From: Halomarinibacterium sp041392125
Lineage (GTDB): Bacteria; Bacteroidota; Bacteroidia; Flavobacteriales; Flavobacteriaceae
Assembly (NCBI GenBank): GCA_041392125.1
Contig: JAWKMR010000003.1
Location: forward strand, 1 to 64,000
Reading direction: 5' to 3'
Length of the DNA stretch: 64,000 nucleotides
Below are positions 43,716 to 52,387 of the stretch, one piece after another (within the stretch, counting starts at the first letter, position 1; every line of letters starts with the position of its first letter). The notes beneath the pieces are model-generated. The model had not been told where the DNA came from and made no database searches. It was given only the letters and a program-made list of their open reading frames with translations. The translations under genes were made by a program, and so were the position numbers.

Positions 43716-45173
43716 TTAAAACTTTAGTTCGGTTGCAGGAATACCAAAATACAATTCTAAAACTTTTAATTTGAATATATAATCATATTTCGCCCTATTT
43801 TCTTCAATTTTGGCATTATCGTATCGCACTTTTGACTGACTAAAATCGAACGCATTAGTCAATCCCACATCGTATCTATCTTTTGCATATTGGTAGGCTA
43901 ACTCTTGCGATTCTAGCGCTTTTTGAGCTGCTTCAAACGACTTATAAGCTCCTTTGGCATCAACATACGCTTGATAGATGGTAGACTCCAGATCCAGGGT
44001 AGCTTGTGACAATAAAATTTCTTGTCGCTTGATATTAATCTTGCTCCTTTTTACACTATTACGTGTGGAAAATCCATTAAAAATAGGAACATTCAATTGA
44101 AACCCATAGGATATTCCGTCATTTAAATACAATTGCTCTGTAAAAGGGAGTGGGTCCAGTTCTCGTAAACTTAAAATATTGGGTTGAAAACCAAATACCG
44201 ACTCTCCTGTGGATCCTACGACTCCCAAAGGTTCTTCTGTGAGAATAACCGGATTGTCTTGATCAATAATGGTTTCTATGCCGCTGGCTCGGTCAGACTC
44301 ACGCGTATTATAATTAATAAATGCATTGAGTGTTGGCATATAAGCAGACTTTGAAATTTGATAGTCTTTTTCAGCCAGTTCTAAGTTGCTTTTAGCAATT
44401 TTTATTTCGCTTCTATTTTCCTTGGCCGTTGTTAAAATTTCTGAAATGTCCTTGGCTGTAATTCCTTCGTCAATAATTTCATAGCCTTCATCTTGTATAT
44501 CGAAATTTTCATAATCTTCAATTAATAAAAGCTGAGCTAAACTAATTAATGAAATTTTTACAGCATTTTCGGTGACTGCAATATTTTGCTTTTCGGTAGC
44601 ATCGGTTGCTTGAATTTCAAGCAAATCTCCTCTGGGAAGCACTCCTGCTTCTACCAAATCCATAGTACGTTGTATTTGCTCCTGAGTGACATTATTTTGT
44701 GATTGAAGTACTTCCAAATTTGCTTTATTAGTAAGTACCTGCAAAAAGGCATTGGCCACAAAAAGTGAAATGTCGTCCTTCATTTTGGAAAGTCCATAAT
44801 CACTGGCCAATTGGGAGATTTTAGCCCTTTGAAGCACTCGATGATTTCTCAATCCTTGAAATACCGTAACACCTAAGGTAACACTATACGAAGAATTACG
44901 AGAGGTTTGATTTTCTAAAACTCCGGTGGTAATATTTTGAGTAAGTCCTGTATTCCAAGAATTGGATGCCGAACCATTTAAAGAAGGTAAAAAATTGCCT
45001 AAGGCATCGCTTTTTTCTATTTCAGCCAGTTCTTTATCAAGTTCACTTTGCTTTATAGAGATATTATTTTCAAGGGCATGAGCTACACACTCGCGCAAAG
45101 TCCATTTTTTGGTTTGAGCTTGTGTTGAAACTCCTATAAGTATAAGTGTAATGAAAAATATTAATTGCTTCAT
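43716..45173 (-). CDS. TolC-family outer-membrane efflux protein
   Basis: The 485-residue protein was started at the ATG giving the signal peptide MKQLIFFITLILIGVSTQAQ; the longer frame adds 24 residues without signal character. Two long coiled-coil halves typical of TolC are visible (CVAHALENNISIKQSELDKELAEIEK, split, and QAYVDAKGAYKSFEAAQKAL with YAKDRYDVGLTNAFDFSQ). It would form the trimeric outer-membrane duct of the efflux system. It is flanked on both sides by membrane-fusion adaptor genes. Confidence 0.9.
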   Translation of the reverse strand: MKQLIFFITLILIGVSTQAQTKKWTLRECVAHALENNISIKQSELDKELAEIEKSDALGNFLPSLNGSASNSWNTGLTQNITTGVLENQTSRNSSYSVTLGVTVFQGLRNHRVLQRAKISQLASDYGLSKMKDDISLFVANAFLQVLTNKANLEVLQSQNNVTQEQIQRTMDLVEAGVLPRGDLLEIQATDATEKQNIAVTENAVKISLISLAQLLLIEDYENFDIQDEGYEIIDEGITAKDISEILTTAKENRSEIKIAKSNLELAEKDYQISKSAYMPTLNAFINYNTRESDRASGIETIIDQDNPVILTEEPLGVVGSTGESVFGFQPNILSLRELDPLPFTEQLYLNDGISYGFQLNVPIFNGFSTRNSVKRSKINIKRQEILLSQATLDLESTIYQAYVDAKGAYKSFEAAQKALESQELAYQYAKDRYDVGLTNAFDFSQSKVRYDNAKIEENRAKYDYIFKLKVLELYFGIPATELKF

Positions 45174-45248
45174 AATGGTTGTTGACCCATTGGTCTTTTG
45201 ATGTATGAAAGTGTTACAAATATCGTAAAATTTAATACGAATCATTTT

Positions 45249-46400
45249 TTAGAATTCAGCAGGAGCCGTTATTTGGTTCCAAACTTTAATTTTATCGGTT
45301 TCAGAAATTCCACTTTTAACCTCCACAATAATCCCATCACTAATTCCTAATTCAACCTCTTTACGTTCAAACTTTTGATCTCCTACTTCAACCTCAACAA
45401 AGGGTTTTTGTGTTTTATCATCATATTGAATAAGTGCTTCCTTTATGGTTAAAACACTATCTGCTCTTGCTAAAATAATGGACGCGTTGGCACTTAATCC
45501 TGCACGGATAAAGGTGGTGTCTTTTTTACTTAGTGTTCCCTTTATTTCAAATTGAATAGCTCCATTCTCCTCGACACCTTTAGGTGCGATGTAATCTAAA
45601 ACTGCATCAAACTTTTTATTTTCAATAGCCCCTACCGTAATTTCTAAAGGTAGGTTTTCTGTAATTTTTCCTACTTCACTTTCATCCACTTTCCCTTCAA
45701 AAATCATTTTTCCAACATCGGCTAAAGTAGCTATAGTAGTCCCGTCATTAAAATTATTGGCCTCAATTACTTGGTTTCCTACTTTTACCGGCACATCTAA
45801 CACCATCCCTGAAACAGTAGCTCTAATTTCGGTATTGGCAACAGCGCCTAATCCACTGGTTGTTCCGGTCTTTACAATATCGAAAGTTTGTTGAGCCCCG
45901 GTTAAATTTACCTTTTCTTGATTATACCGTTGTTGAGCCTGATCAAAGGCAAGTTGCGCGTTGTCAAACTCATTGGCAGAGATAACCCCTTTTTCGAAGA
46001 GTGCTTTCTGGCGATTGTAAATGTTCTTCTGACTTTCAAAAGCCAGCCGTGCTGTTTCTACTTGCGTTCTGGCAGCACTAATACTGTTTTTTGCACTTGT
46101 TAGTGAATTTACATTAGGAACCACTTTTACTTTGGCTATTAAATCTCCTGTTTTAATAATATCTCCTGCTTCTACAAATATTTCATCAATAATTCCCGAT
46201 ATATTGGGCTTAATGAGAACCTCTTCTCTTGGAACAATACTTCCGGTAGCGACTGTTTTTTTAATGACATTATCTACAGAAGGGGTTTCGGTTTCATACA
46301 CAACAGGATCTTGCTTGTCCTTAACATAAATGTATCGTATTCCTAGTATAAAGAGTACTAAGATGATGACTAAAGTAATGATGGTTCCTTTTCTTTTCAT
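45249..46400 (-). CDS. Periplasmic membrane-fusion adaptor (MacA-like, first adaptor)
   Basis: The 383-residue protein has an N-terminal membrane anchor (GTIITLVIILVLFILGI), a lipoyl half-motif (PNISGIIDEIFVEAGDIIKTG), a coiled-coil hairpin around residues 100-165 with FEKGVISANEFDNAQ, and barrel-type C-terminal domains. It bridges an inner-membrane ABC permease and TolC. It follows the two permease genes by 24 bp. The second adaptor gene lies after TolC and shares the FEKGVIS hairpin motif. Confidence 0.88.
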   Translation of the reverse strand: MKRKGTIITLVIILVLFILGIRYIYVKDKQDPVVYETETPSVDNVIKKTVATGSIVPREEVLIKPNISGIIDEIFVEAGDIIKTGDLIAKVKVVPNVNSLTSAKNSISAARTQVETARLAFESQKNIYNRQKALFEKGVISANEFDNAQLAFDQAQQRYNQEKVNLTGAQQTFDIVKTGTTSGLGAVANTEIRATVSGMVLDVPVKVGNQVIEANNFNDGTTIATLADVGKMIFEGKVDESEVGKITENLPLEITVGAIENKKFDAVLDYIAPKGVEENGAIQFEIKGTLSKKDTTFIRAGLSANASIILARADSVLTIKEALIQYDDKTQKPFVEVEVGDQKFERKEVELGISDGIIVEVKSGISETDKIKVWNQITAPAEF

Positions 46401-46424
46401 TTTTATGATTGATTATAAAATTTT

Positions 46425-47684
46425 TTAATCCAGTCGCAATGCGTCTACCGGTTTCATTTGTGTAGCCCGTGTGGCTGGTATAAGACCTGCTAAGATTCCT
46501 GAGATAATTAAAATGGCTAAAGCCACAATAATAACTCCTATGCCAACTGTAGGATTTGCAAAATTTTCAACCGGACCCGAGCTTTCTAAAATTTTATTTA
46601 AGACCCATATAAGTCCTGCAGCAAAAGCAATACCTAGCATTCCGGAAATAATTGTTAATACTAAAGATTCTTGCAAAATTTGTAGCCTTATATTCCAAGG
46701 GCTTGCTCCAATGGCTCTTCTAACTCCAATTTCTTTTGTTCGCTCTTTTACTACAATAAGCATTATATTACTTATCCCAATAACTCCTGAAAGCAACACC
46801 AATGCACCTACAAAGTATCCTACGAAGGTAAGTATAGAAAATAGCCCCATGATTTTAGCAAATTCTTCGGCGAGGTCAAAATGCCCAATGGCACGTTCAT
46901 CTTCGGGATGAATGCTTCGCAGCTCTCGCATGCGTGACATAATTTTCGGTTTTATGGTTGAAATGCTTACATTATCATTTGCTGTAATAGCCATCCAGCC
47001 TACATTATCGCCATAATTAAATGCTTGTGAAAATGTAGTAAAGGGAACAAAAATGGTATTCGCATCTTCCTCTTGGTCTCCTTTACTATTGCTTTTTTTG
47101 AAAGTTCCTATTACTAAAAAATTAATGCCATTAACCTTAATATATGAACCTATAGGTTCTTCTCCTTTATCATAAAGTGCTTTAACGACATCTTTTCCAA
47201 TGACCGCTATTTTTCGTTTTTCATCAATATCTGAATAACTCAAAAAACGCCCTGCAGTAATTTCCAGAGGTTCTTGTTTAATATATTCGGGATAATCTCC
47301 ATAAATATTAAATGCCCCTGTTTTTTCATTTCGAGTAACATTATTGGCTCCTCTAAAACCTCCTAGTTGATTTCGGGGGGAAACGTATTTTAACTCAGGA
47401 AAATTTTGCTTTAATACCTCAACATCCTGAATTTTAAAATTAAAAAAACGTCCTTTCGAAAATCCTTTATAAGGAATTGAAGTTCGCTGTGACCACATAA
47501 AAATAGAATTGGTGGCAAAGTCACCAAAATCTGCTTGCACTCCATGTTTTAATCCATTGGTTAAAGCAAGAAGAATAACCAAAATGAAAATGCCCCAAAA
47601 CACCCCAAAAGCCGTTAAAAGTGTTCTAAACCTATTTGCGTTTAGCGCCTCCAATATTTCATTCCAACGATCTTTGCTAAACAT
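46425..47684 (-). CDS. MacB-type ABC transporter permease (second of two)
   Basis: The 419-residue protein has the MacB layout: one N-terminal span (LTAFGVFWGIFILVILLALT), a large periplasmic domain (about 45-285), and a three-span FtsX domain at the C-terminus with IGISNIMLIVVKERTKEIG and RRAIGASP. It lacks an ATPase domain, which is supplied by a separate gene. It begins 1 bp after the stop of its paralogue. The two permeases probably form a heterodimer. Confidence 0.9.
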   Translation of the reverse strand: MFSKDRWNEILEALNANRFRTLLTAFGVFWGIFILVILLALTNGLKHGVQADFGDFATNSIFMWSQRTSIPYKGFSKGRFFNFKIQDVEVLKQNFPELKYVSPRNQLGGFRGANNVTRNEKTGAFNIYGDYPEYIKQEPLEITAGRFLSYSDIDEKRKIAVIGKDVVKALYDKGEEPIGSYIKVNGINFLVIGTFKKSNSKGDQEEDANTIFVPFTTFSQAFNYGDNVGWMAITANDNVSISTIKPKIMSRMRELRSIHPEDERAIGHFDLAEEFAKIMGLFSILTFVGYFVGALVLLSGVIGISNIMLIVVKERTKEIGVRRAIGASPWNIRLQILQESLVLTIISGMLGIAFAAGLIWVLNKILESSGPVENFANPTVGIGVIIVALAILIISGILAGLIPATRATQMKPVDALRLD

Positions 47685-47685
47685 A

Positions 47686-48930
47686 CTATTCGTCTCTAAG
47701 GGCTTCTATGGGTTTTATATTGGCCGCTCGTCTGGCAGGTATAAATCCCGCTAAAGCACCCGCTACTATTAATAAAATTACCGTAGTAACTGCGGTATTA
47801 AAATCTACTTGTGGGAATTTAATAAAATCGCTATTGACCATAGGGCTTACTAGCTCCAACAAACCTACTCCCAAAAACAAACCAGAAAAACCAGCAATAG
47901 CTGTGATAAAAATGGCTTCCTGTAAAATCATCCCCACAATAGAAGAAGGTAATGCACCAATGGCTTTTCGAATACCAATTTCCTTGGTTCGCTCTTTAAC
48001 CACAATAAGCATAATATTACTTACCCCTACTATACCTGCAATAATAGTTCCGATCCCTACAAACCAAAATACAGCCCGAATGGTATCCAACAAAGTGTAT
48101 ATTTTTTTTGCTTCTTCTAAGGTATTCCATACTCTTACGGCACTTCGGTCATCGGGAGCTACAAAATGTGAGGTTCGAATATCCTTGTCGATGTTTTCAG
48201 ATAATGCCATAGAAAGTGCCACAGCATCGTCAAAATTGTCACTCATTTTTACCGTATAAGCAAGGGAGCGAACTTTATCGCCTCCATTGAATGCCTTTTG
48301 TGCAGTAGTGATGGGTATAAAAACTCTGGTTTCTTCACGGTTCCCTCCCGGGTCGGAATACACCCCTACCACTACAAAGTTAATTCCCATAATTTCAATA
48401 CTCTTACCAATAGGATCTTCTTCTTTGAAAATATCTTTTTTTACTTGATTCCCAATCACAGTTACTTTTTCGGCCTTTTCAACATCTCCATTATTGATAA
48501 ATCGTCCTGCAACCATGGTTTCATTTTCAATAAATTGTTGGTCTGCAGAAGCGCCTTCTACTCGATAGTTCCCTGTTTGATTCTTGTATGTAATAATTCC
48601 TCCCCAAATGGAATAAAGTGCCGTTCGGTATTCAAGATTTTCGTCATATTTTCGGCTTATATTTTCATGATCGCTATTCTTCATTTGAACAAGCCTCCCC
48701 GGGTTTAAACCCTTGTAACCTTTTGTAGTAACCCCTGTCCAAACTGAAATTCGATTTGTGGCATCTTGCTCAAATTGCGATTTTACGCCTTTTTGAATAC
48801 CTGTACTAAAACCCAAAAGAATAACTAAGATAAATATTCCCGATGCCACCGACAATCCGGTAAGGAATGTTCGTAATTTATTCTTACTTAAGGTTTCAAA
48901 AATTTCTTGCCAACGCTCTATATTAAACAT
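47686..48930 (-). CDS. MacB-type ABC transporter permease (first of two)
   Basis: The 414-residue protein has an N-terminal span (LTGLSVASGIFILVILLGF), a periplasmic MacB core domain, and a C-terminal FtsX domain (VGVSNIMLIVVKERTKEIGIR, split). It is a clear paralogue of the next gene. The start overlaps the end of the ATPase gene by eight bases, indicating co-translation. Substrates of such pumps range from macrolides and lipopeptides to siderophores; the substrate here is unknown. Confidence 0.9.
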   Translation of the reverse strand: MFNIERWQEIFETLSKNKLRTFLTGLSVASGIFILVILLGFSTGIQKGVKSQFEQDATNRISVWTGVTTKGYKGLNPGRLVQMKNSDHENISRKYDENLEYRTALYSIWGGIITYKNQTGNYRVEGASADQQFIENETMVAGRFINNGDVEKAEKVTVIGNQVKKDIFKEEDPIGKSIEIMGINFVVVGVYSDPGGNREETRVFIPITTAQKAFNGGDKVRSLAYTVKMSDNFDDAVALSMALSENIDKDIRTSHFVAPDDRSAVRVWNTLEEAKKIYTLLDTIRAVFWFVGIGTIIAGIVGVSNIMLIVVKERTKEIGIRKAIGALPSSIVGMILQEAIFITAIAGFSGLFLGVGLLELVSPMVNSDFIKFPQVDFNTAVTTVILLIVAGALAGFIPARRAANIKPIEALRDE

Positions 48931-49630
48931 TTTCCTGTTTTTTTGCTCGTACTTGAGATACTAAGTCATCATCGATAATGATTCCGTCTTTAAGGTGAAC
49001 AATACGTTTACACATGTGGGCAATATCATCTTCATGGGTAACACATAAAATAGTTTTTCCTTCATCATTAATTTTTTGGATTAACTCCATCACTTCGTAA
49101 GAGGTAGAGGAATCTAATGCTCCTGTAGGTTCATCTGCCAATAACACTTTGGGATTACTTGCCAGTGCACGAGCTATTGCAACACGCTGTTTTTGTCCTC
49201 CAGAAAGCTCACTGGGTAAATGTTCTGCCCAATCGGCCAATCCCACTTTTTCAAGATAATGCATTGCTTTTTCAGTACGTTCATTCCGCTTAATGCCTTG
49301 ATAATATAACGGCATGGAAACATTATCTAAAGCAGATTTATAGGATATAAGATTAAACGATTGAAAGATGAAACCCAAAAATTGATTTCGATACCTAGCG
49401 GCAATCTTTTCATTTAAATTTTTAATTATTTTTCCATCCAATGTGTAACTGCCAAGATCGGCTTCATCAAGCATCCCAATAATATTAAGAAAGGTAGATT
49501 TGCCGGATCCCGAAGAACCCATGATGGCAACCATCTCGCCTTCTTTGGCTTCAAAGTTAATTCCCTTTAGCACATGAAGTGAATTGGCCCCCATTTGATA
49601 GGACTTATGCAGTTCCTTAATTTCAATCAT
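48923..49630 (-). CDS. ABC transporter ATP-binding protein (MacB/LolD type)
   Basis: The 235-residue ATPase has Walker A GSSGSGKST (residues 38-46), the signature LSGGQKQRVAIARAL, Walker B VLLADEPTGALD and the switch histidine in CVTHEDD. It resembles LolD/MacB ATPases that drive mechanotransmission rather than channel transport. It is the first gene of the efflux operon. The 144-bp gap upstream shows no strong promoter match; TACTTTG near the expected place is one base short of the consensus. Confidence 0.93.
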   Translation of the reverse strand: MIEIKELHKSYQMGANSLHVLKGINFEAKEGEMVAIMGSSGSGKSTFLNIIGMLDEADLGSYTLDGKIIKNLNEKIAARYRNQFLGFIFQSFNLISYKSALDNVSMPLYYQGIKRNERTEKAMHYLEKVGLADWAEHLPSELSGGQKQRVAIARALASNPKVLLADEPTGALDSSTSYEVMELIQKINDEGKTILCVTHEDDIAHMCKRIVHLKDGIIIDDDLVSQVRAKKQENV

Positions 49631-49774
49631 ACTAAAAAATTAGTTATGCTACAAAGTAAAGTTCTTTGAGCTTTTTTTGTGTGAAATTCTTGTTAAGACT
49701 TGTGTTGGTTACTAAGGATTAACATTTAATAGACAGTAAAAAGAAGGATTTGTTACAGCTTTACTCACTATTTT

Positions 49775-50002
49775 TTAATCTTCATACTTTCTATGCTTTT
49801 GTCTCATTTTATAAATAAGATATCCAACACCTCCTATAAGCAAATATGGGAAGAGCATTAAATATACAATGCCGTTATTAATTCCTTTTGCAGTAGCATT
49901 TCCTTCTTCACTTTCTAAAACGGCTCGACACATAGCGCATTGAGAGTCTGCTGGCAATACAGCTAATAGGAAAAGTATCATTATGAGAAATTTAATCTTC
50001 AT
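49775..50002 (-). CDS. Small membrane protein with exported CxxC motif
   Basis: The 75-residue protein was started at the ATG overlapping the DUF420 stop (TAATG). It has a signal-like segment (MKIKFLIMILFLLAVLPADS), then QCAMCRAVLESEEGN with a CxxC pair at about residues 22-25, one membrane span (IVYLMLFPYLLIGGVGYLIY) and a basic tail. It is the last gene of a unit with SCO and DUF420 and may help in copper or heme handling during oxidase assembly. That role is inferred only from context. Confidence 0.7.
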   Translation of the reverse strand: MKIKFLIMILFLLAVLPADSQCAMCRAVLESEEGNATAKGINNGIVYLMLFPYLLIGGVGYLIYKMRQKHRKYED

Positions 50003-50529
50003 TAGGTATAATACGGAGCAATCATGATATAAACAATAACTCCTGTAACAGCCACATATAACCAAATAGGGAATGTAATTTTAGCCATTTTTTTATGCTG
50101 CGGAAACCTTCCTGTAATAGCTCTTACATAGGTTACTAACACAATTGGAATAACAGAAATTGAAAGAAAAATATGTGAAATTAAAATGAAATAGTAAATA
50201 TATTTCCATACTCCTTCTCCTCCATAGGGAGTAGGATCTGAAGTCATATGATACGCTACATACATCACTAGGAACAATACTGAGAGTACGATACACGATT
50301 TCATAAAAACTTCATGTAAAAATCGATTCCCTTTTTTTATTTGTATAACCGCAAGCACCAGCAATATTGCGGTTATCCCATTAATAGTCGCATAAATAGG
50401 GGGTAAAAAACTAAGCGGGGCAACATTGGGAATTCGTACCCGAAAAAGTACAGCAACCACAACCGGAATCGCGATGGATAAAACCCATGTTAAAAGGGTA
50501 TATTTTTTATTGTTACTTGATGATGGCAT
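50002..50529 (-). CDS. DUF420-family membrane protein (oxidase assembly, CtaM-like)
   Basis: The 175-residue protein has about five membrane spans and the DUF420 pattern (LPPIYATINGITAILLVLA, MKSCIVLSVLFLVMYVAYH, FILISHIFLSI) with conserved histidines in FLHEVFMKS, YHMTSD and ISHIF. The Gram-positive relative CtaM is needed for heme-copper oxidase maturation. The start at 50529 was chosen because the longer frame overlaps SCO and adds 52 residues unlike the family. It starts one base after the SCO stop. Confidence 0.85.
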   Translation of the reverse strand: MPSSSNNKKYTLLTWVLSIAIPVVVAVLFRVRIPNVAPLSFLPPIYATINGITAILLVLAVIQIKKGNRFLHEVFMKSCIVLSVLFLVMYVAYHMTSDPTPYGGEGVWKYIYYFILISHIFLSISVIPIVLVTYVRAITGRFPQHKKMAKITFPIWLYVAVTGVIVYIMIAPYYT

Positions 50530-50530
50530 A

Positions 50531-51217
50531 TTATTCTTTAAGTAATTTTTTAATATCTGTAATGAGCATTTGTATTCCGCTTTCCTCCAATCCGTCATAA
50601 TAAATAATGGGGTTTCCATTTTCATCTTTTCGAGAACGAATATTGCCATTTTTATCGATGAGCGCAAAAAAACCAGAATGTTCAAACCCTCCTTCTATTT
50701 CTGGAGTTTCACCGACGTATAAGTTAAATCCTTCATTAGCCAAGCGATAAATCTCTTTTTGTTCTCCGGTAAGAAAATACCAATTAGGCTTTGTTATTTC
50801 ATATTTTGAAGCATATTCCTTGAGAACTTCCGGAGTATCGTAAGTTGGATTAATCGTAATAGAAGCAATCGCCAGATTTGTTTCGGATAAAAAGGCTTGT
50901 TCTACTTTTTTCATGTTCTGGTTCATGATAGGACAAATGGAAGGACAGGTGCTGAAGAAAAACTCGACTACATATACTTTTCCTAAAAAAGTTTGATTGG
51001 AGACAGCATCCTTATTTTGGTCTGTAAAATGAAAAGCAGGAACAGTTCCAATAGTCACTAAAGAGTCTTTGTCAGAAATATTTTTTCTTTCCAAATGATG
51101 ACGATCGAGATCTACTGTTTCTTTGTTGTTTATTCTGTTGATAATCTTAGGAACAAAGAGAATTCCGAAAATAAGAATGATCAATGAAATGCCTATATAC
51201 GAATAATTGGTCTTCAA
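50531..51217 (-). CDS. SCO1/SenC-family copper chaperone
   Basis: The 228-residue protein has an N-terminal anchor (YSYIGISLIILIFGILFV) and a thioredoxin fold with the copper ligands Cys91 and Cys95 in STCPSICPIM and His180 in FEHSGFFALID. SCO proteins deliver or reduce copper for the CuA centre of cytochrome oxidase. It follows a related but cysteine-less thioredoxin-like gene after two bases and precedes DUF420, so it belongs to an oxidase-assembly unit. Confidence 0.93.
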   Translation of the reverse strand: MKTNYSYIGISLIILIFGILFVPKIINRINNKETVDLDRHHLERKNISDKDSLVTIGTVPAFHFTDQNKDAVSNQTFLGKVYVVEFFFSTCPSICPIMNQNMKKVEQAFLSETNLAIASITINPTYDTPEVLKEYASKYEITKPNWYFLTGEQKEIYRLANEGFNLYVGETPEIEGGFEHSGFFALIDKNGNIRSRKDENGNPIIYYDGLEESGIQMLITDIKKLLKE

Positions 51218-51219
51218 AA

Positions 51220-51870
51220 TTATATCTCTCTTTTGGTTTTGTATTTCTTTAAAGCAAGTCGATATTCAGCCAAAACTACCATAACATCATCACTCATTTT
51301 GTTATTTATTTCGGCATAATTGGAAGCATCAAAACCATACAAAACCCCAACGTCTTTATCTGCTTTTCGACCACGCAAATTCCTTTCTTTGTCAATAATA
51401 AAAACTAGATTGGTAGCTAAGTTTTCATTTAAGTTTCCGTTTGTTTTCAAGGAGTTAAACACTTCTGAAATGGCTTCTTGGGTTCCATAAGCAAACTTAT
51501 AATTTACGGGATCTGCAATTTCTTTTAGTTGTTCTTTGAGCTTCTTAACCGCATCTCGTTGACTCTCATTCACTAAAATAATAAATTGAAATTCCTCAAA
51601 TTGGTAGTTTTTTTTATAGATTTTATGAGCCAAATTAAAGGCATTAGCTTTCTTGTTTTCAACTTCTTTTCCGAAGAACCCCAATACCGTAATTCTATCC
51701 TGAAGCTGTACCGGCGCACCATCTTCAGCAGTAAAAGAACTGAGTTCGGACACCCCTTGTGTTAAGACCGGAAGTTTTGCAAAATTGTTAACGCCGGAAG
51801 CAAAAAAAATATACACCGTGATAGGGAGTAAAAAGAGGATGGCTAAGACACTATACTTCTTTGCTTTCAA
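51220..51870 (-). CDS. Membrane-anchored thioredoxin-like protein without cysteines (SCO-like relative)
   Basis: The 216-residue protein is given a TTG start at 51870 (reading MKAKKYSVLAILFLLPITVYI) because a good promoter lies at 51885-51916, inside the longer frame, and no ATG occurs until near the C-terminus. After the membrane anchor it has thioredoxin-like strands (QDRITVLGFFGK, FEEFQFIILVNESQ, NLVFIIDKERNLRG), the last resembling the LIDKNGNIRSR segment of SCO. No cysteine is present in the mature part, so redox or copper binding through a CxxxC is impossible. It sits directly upstream of SCO. Confidence 0.7.
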   Translation of the reverse strand: MKAKKYSVLAILFLLPITVYIFFASGVNNFAKLPVLTQGVSELSSFTAEDGAPVQLQDRITVLGFFGKEVENKKANAFNLAHKIYKKNYQFEEFQFIILVNESQRDAVKKLKEQLKEIADPVNYKFAYGTQEAISEVFNSLKTNGNLNENLATNLVFIIDKERNLRGRKADKDVGVLYGFDASNYAEINNKMSDDVMVVLAEYRLALKKYKTKREI

Positions 51871-51884
51871 GGGATAGTTTTTTG

Positions 51885-51916
51885 CAAAAATACAACCCAA
51901 AAAAAGGGAATGCAAA
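51885..51916 (-). promoter_or_regulatory. Promoter of the SCO-like/SCO/DUF420 unit
   Basis: On the minus strand TTTG (51913-51916) and TATTTTTG (51885-51892) are separated by 20 bp, a near-ideal Bacteroidota promoter. It directly follows the terminator of the oxidase subunit genes. Confidence 0.75.
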
Positions 51917-51940
51917 CAATAGGAATTAATTTATTGCAAC

Positions 51941-51968
51941 AAAAAACCCATCAATTGATGGGTTTTTT
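51941..51968. terminator. Terminator after the oxidase subunit IV gene
   Basis: A perfect 28-bp palindrome, AAAAAACCCATCAA and its complement TTGATGGGTTTTTT, lies 17 bp after the subunit IV stop codon. It separates the structural oxidase genes from the assembly-factor unit. Confidence 0.92.
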
Positions 51969-51984
51969 AGAAACTTTTAAAATT

Positions 51985-52368
51985 TTAGAAGTTAAATTTT
52001 ACAAATCCTTCTTTATAAACATCAAAAATATAATCTCCTTCAATAAGTAGAATTAATATTAAATAGCAAATTAAAAACACTGCCGTCCACACTACAGATC
52101 TTCTCATCCCTTTGGTTTCATCGCGCATGTGCATGAAATCCCAAGTAATATAATATGCTTTCACCAATGTTAAAACGATAAAAATCCAGTTTAAGGTTTT
52201 CATTGCCAAAAGATGGCTATGGGTTAAAGCTTCCGGTTTTAGGATCCCTAAAACCACTTCAACAGCCGTTACTATGCATAGGAAGGCAAAAACTCCCCAA
52301 ATCTTAGTAACATTGGACTTAAACTTTAATAGTCCTCTAAAAATCTCTAATTTATGTTCGTGCGCCAT
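51985..52368 (-). CDS. Cytochrome c oxidase subunit IV-family protein
   Basis: The 127-residue protein has three membrane spans (IWGVFAFLCIVTAVEVVLGI, LNWIFIVLTLVKAYYITW, VWTAVFLICYLILILLIEG) and the family motif LVKAYYITWDFMHMRDE. It is a small accessory subunit of bacterial caa3/aa3-type oxidases. It lies 19 bp after the subunit III gene and before a strong terminator. Confidence 0.9.
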   Translation of the reverse strand: MAHEHKLEIFRGLLKFKSNVTKIWGVFAFLCIVTAVEVVLGILKPEALTHSHLLAMKTLNWIFIVLTLVKAYYITWDFMHMRDETKGMRRSVVWTAVFLICYLILILLIEGDYIFDVYKEGFVKFNF

Positions 52369-52387
52369 GTGCTAGTATTTCTGAAAA

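Noticed and set aside
45174..45245. 24-residue N-terminal extension of the TolC gene.
   Set aside because: The ATG at 45173 gives a clean signal peptide; the extension is polar.
50530..50685. 52-residue N-terminal extension of the DUF420 gene overlapping SCO.
   Set aside because: The sequence is SCO coding DNA read in another frame and is unlike DUF420 proteins; the ATG at 50529 is one base after the SCO stop.
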